A stretch of 64,000 nucleotides of DNA, taken from contig JASANG010002860.1 in the NCBI GenBank assembly GCA_030248215.1, positions 62,001 through 126,000 of the forward strand, in the 5' to 3' direction. The stretch comes from Enoplolaimus lenunculus. Lineage: Eukaryota > Nematoda > Enoplea > Enoplida > Thoracostomopsidae. Of the stretch, positions 23,701 through 35,700 are shown in pieces. Both the position numbers and the translations under genes were made by a program. The notes under the pieces were generated by a model. That model was not told the origin of the DNA, searched no databases, and saw only the letters and a list, made by a program, of their open reading frames with translations. Position 1 is the stretch's first letter. Every line of letters starts with the position of its first letter.

Positions 23701-26700
23701 ATTACACTTTTTAAAAATTTTTGGTGTATCCCTTATGACTTAAAAGTAAAACTGTCTGAATGATTTTTGACTTTTAGACACCAGGAGAAGGGGAACATAA
23801 GATAATGGATTTTATTCGATATGAACGATCGCAGGCTGGTTATGACGCGAATACAAGACATTGTTTGTATGGATTAGACGCTGATTTAGTATGTTAGGTT
23901 TTTCTACTTTTTTATATTGCAACAAACATACTGCACTTTTTTCATGATATTTCCCATGTTTAATAGAAAATATTACCATTTTAATGTTTTATTATCAGCC
24001 GTAAACATTGAAATGAAATGCTGCTGCCAGTTTTCGTTTAGATTGTCTTTGGCGTACAAAATTGTTAGGTTGAAAGCTTTCGCATTAACGAATTTTTATT
24101 TGTAAAGCAGGGTGGCACCGAATCCACGACTTGACCGAATCATATCCATTTCTAATTTTGCCGAATCCGAATTCGATAAAGCTTGACCTCATTTCAAAGA
24201 TTTATGACCTGAAACAAAAATACTGATTTATATAACAAGTTGTTTAAAATTTTTAATGTGTATAAATGTAAGCATATATTACCGAACATTGTTCAATCGG
24301 CTTTTTCACAACTGAATCCGAACCGCCAATTTTTGCCGAATTGTAATCTGAACTTTTGTTGCCACCCTGTTGTAAAGCTGTGTAATTGCTGTAAACCTTT
24401 GTTTTTGATGACTCTCGCAAAATGTAGGTAGAATAGTACGCTAGCATTTTTGTGGTCTTTATTTCCATCACAGCTATACCTGTTAGCAGGATTCCTCCGG
24501 AATTCCTGTTCTGGCCGTAATTCCTGCCAACATTGATTTCTGCCTTTGTTCCAGAATTTCAGAACGCAGGGATTTGCATTTTTACAAGCGTGTTCCAAAT
24601 CACTTTAAACATCAAACATTGTGTTGTTGGATAATTACTTGAACTTCTTGTTTTTCACCTCGCTTAAGACACGTTTTTGACGGGTTTACTCGAAAGTAAA
24701 AGAGTAATTCGGTGTTCGAAATGATTTTAAATTCCGGTTTCCGTTTCGGCAAAATTTAATTCCTGTTTGAACCTTGTCTGTTAGCTATGTAAGCATTTTA
24801 ATTATAACATTGTGAGATGCAGTAGTCTTTCTTCTGATGTGCTCGTGCTTTATGAAGATACGTAGCGGTATACAGACAAGAGTGTGTTTTTCGACTTTAA
24901 TATTTTGTAATTACATCTGTTTTTTGTTTCAGATAATGCTGGGATTGGTTTCTCATGAGCCGCATTTTTCTCTGTTGCGTGAGGAAGTGAAATTTGTTAA
25001 ACGTCAACAGCATAAGTAAGTTACGATTTTAGTTTTAGATTTTTTATTGAGTTTTAAGACGTGTTCGTTTCTGGTTGAGATGGTTGACTTTCATAGTCTT
25101 CAGTGTAGTCCTGATTCAGTTCAGCGCTCTCACGCTGTAGCTTTCCGCTCTTACTGAAATTTTTATTGCACTAAGCTTTTATTTGGTGATTACAAAGCTT
25201 GATAAACCCATTAAGTAAGTGTTATTAAATTTTCAATTTTTATGTTACTGTCTTTTACTGTTTTAGGACAGTGGATGAGATAACTTTTCATCTGTTGCAT
25301 TTGTCACTACTGAGAGAATATTTAGCACTTGAATTCAAAGCGTGTCAGGTTTGCGGATATATTTAAGTATACCTGTATTGTTTTCTTTGTGTTTATACGT
25401 TTCGATTTTGAATACTCGGTACTTTTCGCAAAATGATATTGCTCCAGGCGTCAGAATTAGTTCATTTTGAAAATGTTCAAGAGTTGTGATTTTTCTTAGA
25501 TCTTATTATTGTAGTATCCAAATCTTATTGTTGTTAATTGTTTACGGGACTAGATCTAGATTGGCTGTTTTTCATTTAAGAATACAATTCCGTTTGATTA
25601 TGACATAGAAAAGGTTATTGACGATTGGGTTCTCATGGGATTTTTAGTTGGCAATGATTTTATTCCTCATTTGCCCCATTTGCATATTAATCACGACGCA
25701 TTTCCGTTGCTGTATAAAACGTATATGAAAGTGTTGCCACAGTTAAATGGTATGTTTTATTCCGTGAATTAGAATTATTTTAAAAAGCTATATGCAAGGT
25801 TGGTTCATTAACGGCACATTTATTGTTTCACCATAATAAACGGACGATTATGTTGAGGACACAGATTAGGGCATCGATATTAGCCGATAGAAAAGACTTT
25901 CATCTTCACGCAACTAAGCAAATACTTATGAATTGTTTGACAGCAAAATGCTTGAACAAAAGATAACGGGGCAGACGATGTCCGTGGTCTGCATATTTTT
26001 TCGCGATCGCCCATTCTAAATCTATTTTTTTGCAATACGTATAATTTGAACTTATTTGCTGATTCATGTTGCGCTCAATTTTAATTGCTTTAAAGAACTT
26101 GTGTTCATTTTGACCCCTTCGTTTTTATGTCATTTAGATTTTACATCTGGCATCTTTAGTGGATTTAGAGTATGTTATAAACTGAAGGCCACATAAAATA
26201 TGACTTTGGTAATGACCTCGTTTCAACTTTTTAGGTTATATCAACGAAGGGGGATTTCTAAACTTACAAAGGCTGGAACGATTTTTAACTGAATTAGCTT
26301 TGGTAAAGTTTTCCTTTGTGCATATGTTTATTATTAATACATGGTGAAGGCTTTATGAGTGTCACATTGTTTTTAACATGAGTAGCCGAGTACAGCTGTA
26401 CATTATTTATATATATATATGAAAATTATTTATAAACGCTGTCATAGTTATGATTCGCTATGTTCGACTGGCAATAATTTTTGTTTTTTGGTTTTGGCAT
26501 TTCAGTTTTACTGTTCTAGTTGTCGAGATATGATATATCGCTACAGCTGTTAGCCCTTGTACATTTTCAGCCCGCATTTTAGGTTAAGGTTCAGGCTTAC
26601 GTAAACTTATGCTTATGCTTACTTATTGTATAAATAAGCCTTGTCATAAGCATAAGCGTAAAAATCTAACTATTTTCATATTTTTAGTTTGACTATGAAA

Positions 26701-29700
26701 AATTTTGCGAAGAATATGACGATTTGCTATGGCTTCAAAGCAAAAGCGGTTGCAATACAAATAATGGTACCAGTAATAACAAAGAAAAGCCAAGTACATC
26801 AACGTTGTCGGCGTTTGACAAGGTTTTTATTGAACGTTTTCGACGCCTTTGAAATTTTTTGGGAGCTTTGCAGAAGAAGTTTTCAACATTCTTATTCGTA
26901 TTTGTGTGACGTTCCACTCATTCGGAATCACTAGCGAAAATTTTGACTTTCGATTTGCATTATTCATTTTATATTCTTTTTAATTTGTTTAAAAAGTTCT
27001 TTGGCAGTTATGAAATTGGTGTAACTTAGGTATTAGTTTAGAATGAAGTGAGTTTTATTATTTTTACATAACGGAGAATTTTATCAAATTGTAACTAGTC
27101 TTGTCATGAAAATACTATGCTAAACTGTTAACTATATCACTTCAGGCGATTGGTATAAGAGATTTAGAAGTGTTTGCTGATTTTGACGATGATCTCGGAT
27201 CTGATTCTGAAGAAAGCTTAGAAGGATTGCCTAAAGAACTGCGCGAAAAAATTGAACGCGACCGAAACGATTTGGCTAAGTTGGATGAAGGTAAGTAGAT
27301 ATGGTTTTTGCTTAGGGTTTGCTATACTATTTACTATTTTAATGCCGTACGGTAACGCACGTGAATTGCCGCATGTTTTATGTTTGATTTACACGAAGAC
27401 TGCTTATAGCGTTTTATCTGTAACATAACTTTGACTGAGCAATTTTTTTATTATTTTTTAGTGCCAAAGTATAATAATTAGTTGATACAGGTCTAAAAAC
27501 CGAAAACCTTTCAAAAATATTGAACTGCAGTTTGAAACCATGAAATTATTGCTTTAGACCCTGAAAACCCATGAAATATATTTGCTAATTGAGCGACCAC
27601 CCAAAGAATCGGTTGCTTTTTTATGAATGTATTTTGCAGCCAAAGTGACCGCTAGTTGCGACAATGCATCAGAATCGTTTGGACCATGGGAACCTAGTGA
27701 GCGACCTGAGAACTGGTCTGATTTGTTGGAAGATTTGTTTAGGCAACATAAGGCTGGGTATTATCGCGAAAAGATGGGATGCAAAGATGTTAACAAGTTA
27801 GTCTGTCTATAATTAGAAAATATAACTCCAGCTTTATTTGATGTTTAAGACATTTTAGAAAGCGAGCATGTTCGGAGACCATTCAAAATATGTGTTGCAG
27901 TGTTGATTGTTTTCGTTCAATTCGAATTGTCTTCTGTTGTTCATTGAAAAAACTGAACGTAGACATGAACTTATTGGTAATTTGAATAAGCCTTCAAACA
28001 GAGACATTTGTGTCTAAAACGTATAACCGTTAAACTGAAATTGAATATAGTTGTATGTTTTATTATAGAGCATATCTGCATGGGCAAGCAATCATGTATA
28101 TTGAAGCACTTCAGTGGAATTTGCATTATTATTATAATGGCATTTGTTCGTGGAGTTGGTAAGTGACGTTTAAAGTTATGGTTTAACAGTAATTTGAAAG
28201 GCTAAATAACAACATTTACTGTGAGTATACCAGTTAGGGAAAAGCCTGGGCAGTACATTCATCAGTTGGTGGTTGACTCAACCAGGTCATGCAAATGATG
28301 TGTCATATTCAGGTAACCCTGTTCTTGTCCGCAAGGATATAGTTTGTTTTAATGTATAATATTTAGTGTGTTTTTTATTTATAGGTATTTTTCTCAACAT
28401 TATTCACCGTATATTTCTGATATACTCGACTTTTCGAATCATATATTTCATTTTGATTATTCTGCTCCGTTTCTGCCATTTCAACAGCTACTCGGTGTAC
28501 TTCCAGCTGCAAGCAGGAAACATTTGCCGGAAGCGTACCATGTAGGTTCTTTGATTTTTCGTTTTTGCAGTTGTAATTGTTGTTTAGGATGCATTTTGCT
28601 TTGTGACGCAAAAAACGGTTTGTTACGTAAAATACTGAGCTTTGTACTACCTTTGTAGCCTTGTTTTATTGTTCTGTATCGTTTTACGATTACCCCCATT
28701 CAGAGTACAAATCAAATTTCTCTTAGGTTAGAATTTTCAATCAAATCACGTTAGTTCCAGTTCTCGCACCTGCAATATTGACAGTTTTTAAGTTATACAG
28801 GATGTATGATTAGTTATGAAAATATATGTGCATGTCAGTTTTAAAGGTTTAGAAAAAAGTTAATGTTGTGTTCACTTTTGTTTTAGCATTTGATGACCGA
28901 TCCAAATTCACCCCTGATTCATTATTATCCACCAGATTTCAAGACTGATTTAAATGGTAAAACGCAGGAATGGGAAGCTGTAGTATTGATTCCGTTCATT
29001 GACGAGGTAGGTTAGATTTCTTAAAGAATTTTATGCTAAATTTTGGTTTACACCACTCGATTAATTCTTTGCAATATTGTTAAAAATAATTTCAACACCA
29101 ATGTTTTTGTTTGTCGTAGGTCCTATTGTGATGGTTATTATTTTCGTATGCTTTGGTGTCGTGAAATAGCATGGAATACTGGACTTTTCATTTGATTCTA
29201 GAAATTGCTACTGGCGGAAATGACAAAATGTGATCGGAATTTGACAAAAGACGAAATCAAGCGCAATCGGCATTCTGAACATTTGATGTACACGACACTT
29301 TCGGTACCGAACGGTAATTACGCGTCACCATTGCCGTCAACGTTTCCAGATATATTTTCTACGAAAGCGAAGTAAGCTGCTACGTTTAAAAGTATAAATA
29401 GATTTCACATATTACAAGTGTAATAGAAATTTTGAATAGAAACTTGAGCATTTTTGGTGAGCTGTAGTGTTCTACAACTTTTGCATTTGATGCTCACCGC
29501 GGTATTCTAAAATGACCGCTGCAACTATGGTCAGTGTAACTTTTAAGGCCGTAACTGTAGCATATTCCTATGCCTAAGGGTTGCGCTGTACTGTTGTTGA
29601 CGTCCGGCGCCGTCCGTCCGTAACCGTGCGATGTCATACGCAAATGTCTCAGTTACGATAACGTATGGTACGAATGGTGACGGACGGCGCCGTACGGACG

Positions 29701-32700
29701 ACGGATGGCTCCGTATGCGTGACGCACGGTGACGGACGGCAGCGTACGAGTGACGGACGGCGCCGGACAGCGCCGGACGTTGAGTATAGCGCAACCCTAA
29801 CCCTATGGAAATAATATAGTATAAAATCTCAGCTTACTCTATTGTAGTTCCAGTAAAAAACAGAACGGCACTATTAAAAATTTACAGCTAACTAAGATTA
29901 TTGTAGCTATTTGTTAGCTGTATAAAGTAGGATTTTGTTATCCGGCAATACCTGGTATTGTTTGGGCATGAAGCTGCGCATGATGTCAAGTCACACATGA
30001 CAAGTGTCTGCTAATGACACCATAAACTTTATTGGTTAAAATATATACAGTATTGATGTGTTTAAAGTATACAAAAATGTTAGCTAGCTATTTTCGTGCA
30101 TTTGTTATTGTTAGCAAGAATTTGCGTGAAAGAGCGATAATAAAGAGTTTTTGAATTTTACAGATGTACTCGTTTGCCTGTGGATGCTTATCGGCAAATG
30201 CCGCATCATATCAAAAAAGGTCTGTTGCCAGGTGTAACAGCAAACGAGTATTTTGCAGGATTTCCAACACTCAGACATTTACCTTTTGAGGTATGACTCA
30301 TATTGTGTTAAAATAGATTATAGGCTTTAAAGTTGCAAATATGTAATTTGAATCTCAGCTGAAATATGTGTGTCAAGACTGAGTCTAGGTTGAGCTTTCA
30401 AGTGAAATCCAATATAGTTTAAGTGCTTTTAGTTACCATAGCGTACGTTTAGCTTGCTGGTTTGCACAATTTTCTAATTACAGCTTATTTCATAACGGTA
30501 TAACATAGATAGGTTTCTGACGCACGTACAATTATTATTTCAGTCTAAATTGGATAGTTGCAATGTGAAAGTATTTCAACAAACTAGTCAACGCGAAAGT
30601 ATGAAGCTAAAGTTGTTGGAACGAAATGATATGTCAAAGGTAAGAGCATCAACAACCATATTCGATTGAGTAATTAGTTAGTGGTGTAGCTTGATTACCT
30701 CAAGTGATCAACGTTTTGGTAGCACTCACATATTCCGCAGCGAAAAGTATCTTTGTCCGGAACTGTAACAGATTGGTCGGTTACATTTTGATATATGTAT
30801 TCCAGGGTGCAACCGGAATTACAATTTACCGGAACCGGAACCGGAATTTGAAAATTTTACCGGAACCGGAACCGGAAAGTGAAAAATGCATTTCACCAAA
30901 AATTTCATTTTAATCTTATTTTTTGCTATATTATGCGTCATCCATTTTATCGTGTGCCCGCCGTGTGGAAAATTGACGCAACCATTTCCAAGTACGGTTT
31001 TGAAAAACGCTTCAAAAAGGAAATTGAATTTCAAAACTGTTTCAATTTCCCACAGCTATCGATTTTTTAAACTCAAGTAGTTAATTGATAACATTATTTG
31101 ATCTTCAATTTACCACTAGCGATTTTTTAAACAAGGGCAATGGGAAATTGCGCCATTTTCCAAATTCAATTTCTGCTTTGCCTTGACACTGCAATTACCA
31201 AAGTGGAAATTGAAAGAGAAGCATAACGTTTGCCAATTTAACGATATTGTCCCTGTTATCGAAAATTGAATTTACAGTTTACAATTTCAGTTGTGATATT
31301 GTCCCCAAAAAGGTTGAAATTTTGCAACTCAAAGTTCAAATTGAAGGTCAGAACGACAGTTTCTAGAAATGATGTTTGATGGGCCACCCAAGTCGCAAGG
31401 TTGAAATTGTGCGATTGAAATTGAAAGTAGGAACTGAATGTGATGGGCCTCCTAAGTTGAAATTTTGGAGAGTTTCTAGAAATGTTTTATGGGCCGCCCA
31501 AGTCGCAAGGTTGAAATTGTGCGACTGAAATTGAAAGTAGAAATTGAATGTGATGGGCCTCCTAAGTTGAAATTTGGACCCCCTTATCACACCCTCTTAT
31601 TCGGGTAGTTACAATAATAAAATCATTAATATTGTACCCTATCCATTTACGGACTCTAATTAAAGAAATGAAGACGTATTGACTTATAGACTCCAAAATC
31701 AGACTATTTTCTCCTCTTTTTATTTGGGTCAGTACAGTACATAGGTTTTATTCACTGTCATTAGCATGTGCATACTTGATATATTGAACAGTTTTGTTAA
31801 CTCAATTCATTAAATACGGCAATCTACCACCCTAAACGGCGTCTTATCCTGGTTTCTAGCTCTTTGTACATGTCACAACGAACGTAGTCTATTTGAATCA
31901 GCTTTTAATCTGCCCCAATTCAAGGCCTGGTTTATGCCTAACATTACGTATGCAATATTTACCCCATTCAAAGTCGAATATTTAGAATAAATTCAGTTGT
32001 AAACTGCACGCATCTCTGGCTCATGGCTATGTCAAATCATCACATATACATAAACATGAATATGCAGATAGAAAGAAAATATAAACGTATAATACATTTT
32101 AACAGGTATATTAAACCGTTGAAATTGGAGGTCAAAGGTCATGTACCTACCGCAGGTTTCCGCTTTTATGATTTTTTCAATTTCCCACTGCCCTTTTGAT
32201 TTTCAACTACCGTGAGGGAAATTGAAACTGAAATTTGGGTGCCCATTTCCCACTGCAGTTTTGGTGACTTTTCAATTTCCTTTTCGACAGCAAATTTAGC
32301 TTATCAATTTCCTATTTAAGTTTTAAAAATGTCTCAATTTCCTACTGCTGTCCTATTTAAATTCCCTATTGGGAAATCGACACTCAAAATATCATTTCAA
32401 TTTACTAGTACGGTTTGTAAATTGTCTCAATTTCCCACTAGACCAATTTTTTCAAATTAAATTTCCTTCCTGACGCGTTTTTCAAAACCGTACTTGGAAA
32501 TGGTTGCGTCAATTTTCCACACGGCGGGCACACGATAAAATGGATGACGCATTATTTGTGAAATAACCTTAGTCGAACATAGGTATTTATTTTATTTGTT
32601 GTATTTTAGATTTTCATCATCGACTGAAGTGAAATCCACCATTAATGGCTTATATTCGGAGTACAAGTGGCTTTCAAAAACGGCCAAATTATAATACCGG

Positions 32701-35700
32701 AATTTTTAAATCCGGTAAAAATTTACCGGAACCGGAACCGGAAGGTGAAAAAATGCCGGAACCGGAATTCCGGTTGCACCCTGATGTATTCAATTACTCA
32801 GTATCAGGGTGCAGGGCGGAACTGAATTACACTAGAATTGGAACAACAAATTTATACCCGAATTGTAATCGGAATCGGAACTAAAAATTTTGTGACCGAA
32901 AAAATGATTTGTATGGAGAGTATCTGTTATTTTACAACAATTTTCAAAAAGGTCGCATCAACAAATTGGCGATGATTCATGGTTCTGTAAAGCTAAACTA
33001 CAATAGATAAATAATACAACATTTTTTATGCACCGTATCACAAGTAAGACTGAAATTAAAATTCCGATTGATTGTGCAATCGGAATCGGAACTCCTTTTG
33101 AATAGGAATTCTAGTTGGGATCGGAGTTCCGGTTGCACCCTGCTCATTATATCTACCTAGAACGGTAAGGACGCAAAATATATGGAAATATGTCAATTTT
33201 AGGTATTTTCCAATGTTATCCGGTAAGCGTAGTAAAATTATTAGTTAAGACGTCAGCGTAGTAAAATTATTAGTTAAGACGTCCAACATTTCATCAACTT
33301 TAACGCATAAGGATTGCGCTATACGTGTCGTACGGCGCCTTTCGTCACCTTCGATCAGCATACGGTATGGTCTTGAGTAAGTCGCTACGATGTCGCACCG
33401 TGACGCACGGTGACGGATGGCGCCGTTTGGGGGACGCACGGCGCCGGACGGCATTAAAATATTAAAATGCAGAGCGCTGCCCTAATGGTATATTATTTGT
33501 TGATTATTGGGTGTTAATGTTTAATATCAATTATGTATCGTGTTGTGGCCATTATGTTTAGGATATAAGTGAAGCGGCCGATACGCTGGTTCGTACTCAG
33601 GTTCATTGTTGCTGGCCGCACTTGAAGCTTGCAATCGTTGACAGTGTTGCCACCCCGGAAATTATGTAAGTGTTTAGTCGTTAAACGAGATAAGTGTTGA
33701 AAAAACATTTTTTAGTTTTTGATTTCGAAAGGTGTATGTCTGAGAACCAGTATCGTGTTTTATTTTAAAGTTGGTATTATTTGGTAACCGCATTTTCGAT
33801 GCAAATTTTGAATCGTTGAGCCGAGTTCAGAACATCTGAAAACTAGAGTCGCATTCGTGTCCGGGTATATTCGCCGAAAAATTCCGGGTCCTGGTCCGCG
33901 TTTCGTTTCAAGAAATTTCGAGTCCGGGTTTTCAAAAATTATTCCGGGTCCGGCTCGCGGTATTGCAAAGACACCGAGACAAAATACTCGGAATAAAATT
34001 AGCTTTATGAATTTAACATCCCGCGTTTACACTCTGAAAAGTAACTGTAACGTTTCTAAATTAAATTGGTTAAACAATTAAGAGTTTATGAGATAGTTGC
34101 ACAACCATCGCTAACTGTGTAAAATACATTAGAATAAAGACTATCGTATGCGTATGTAAAAGCGTACGTCAGAAGGGAAAAGTTGGTCAACAGGCCTGAC
34201 CTTCGAGCAATAAATAATCTACGAAGATACTTAGGTTACGATTACGAGTGCTTAATTGGGAATGGTTGGGATGCAGAGGTATGACATGTCTCATTAAAAT
34301 TTCCACAATGCGGCTAATTAAGCTTTGCACATTACGTAAGTTTCATGTCTTGCTTTAGGTTTATAAATATGTAATGTACTAAATTCTTATGGTATTTTAG
34401 CGTCATCATCATCATGTATTAAAATTGGTATCAACATCGGTTGGGCAGCGGCAAAAATTTTTTATGACACACCACAGCTTATTAGTACGTTTGTTTTCAA
34501 AATAATAACCGCTGCTTTGGTTTTTAGTATCACGATGGTTCCATCTAAACCAATGTTAGTTAAACGACGATCTGAAGAAGCTGAATCTATTACGTGGGAA
34601 AGAAATGTGCGTACCATCACAAACAAGTATGTGCTAAAGAGTTTAATTTCGATCTTTTAGATTGATAGGGTAACTTTAATTGTAGAACAGAACAGATTCG
34701 TTGTCGTCGAATATTGAATTATCGAAGAAATTGGAAAAAACATTAACCGTCGGCGGTAAGAATTAGTTAATTCGTTAGTTTTATAGTTTAAGATTTAAAT
34801 AAGTACGGAGAATTCCCTTAAATTTATGTTTGCGCGGGGGTGAAAATAATGGTGGGAGAGTCACGTGGGTCAGGGTTGGAGTGAGGGGGTCGTTCTCCCA
34901 CTAGGAAAACACAAGGAGGTTGTTTTGAGGAATGGAAAACCGTGTCTGTTGTTTTTCGAAAATTTACGGTTGTTATTGCTGCAGCCACTTTTTTTAGATA
35001 TTTTGACAATAAGGCGGTGGAAATCGGTGAAACAAAAATTTTGGCGAACATGCGCTTACTAGAAGGTCGGAGGTTTCAATTTAGCACTTCAGAGAATAAA
35101 GTTGTGTGCGAAAAAGTATGGTCACACGTCAGTGTTCCGGTGCCTCTGCAGTTAATTGTTACGGTATGTCATAAATGAGGCTCCCATGTTACTCTTAGGA
35201 TGTCCTCTTTAGCCATGGGCGGCCTCTGTTTCGGCAGGTATCGATATTTAGCTGGTCTCGGTCTTGCTTCTTCGGGTCTCGGTTGTTTGCAAATCGAGAC
35301 TAAATTTCAAAAACAAGTTTCTTTTGCTCATTGCTCATAATGAAGAGGTGCCTATCCGACATCTTTAAGTATAACCATCAGTCATGATAAAAACAAAAAT
35401 ATTTTAATTGTGGTGCAGGAAACGTACTTATATTAATTTATGGCGTTTTTCTTTTTAATGAAGCGTATGGAAAGAAGCTAACAAAACAGAAAGTGTTTAA
35501 AACAGCGTTTCAGTTCGAACACGAGTCCTGAGTATGAAATAAAACGAAAGCCAGCAATTGTGTAGATCCAACATTATGGTTGCTCTATACTTTGCTAAAC
35601 CGCCGCGCGCCACCGCACGCCGGCGTGCGGTAATTTTTAATAAAATGTTTTACAACGCCGCGCGGTGGCGTGTGGCAAATTTTTTACCGTTCCGCACGGC

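Larger units (their letters stand above)
30803..32783. mobile_element. 1.98-kb non-autonomous hAT-like element in XRN1 intron 19
   Basis: Termini CAGGGTGCAACCGGAA and TTCCGGTTGCACCCTG, with a perfect 8-bp target duplication ATGTATTC at 30795-30802 and 32784-32791. The ends carry CCGGAACCGGAA hexamers. The interior holds a 78-bp perfect inverted repeat (30933-31010 against 32475-32552), two direct repeats around 31365-31570 and pieces of a CTCTTATTCGGGT-terminated repeat. No transposase-like ORF is visible; it was probably mobilised in trans, with a foldback-type element nested inside. Confidence 0.85.

Noticed and set aside
34942-34984. Upstream extension of XRN1 exon 23
   Set aside because: The frame is open, but phase with exon 22 fits only a start at 34985, and the extra residues have no counterpart in XRN1 proteins.
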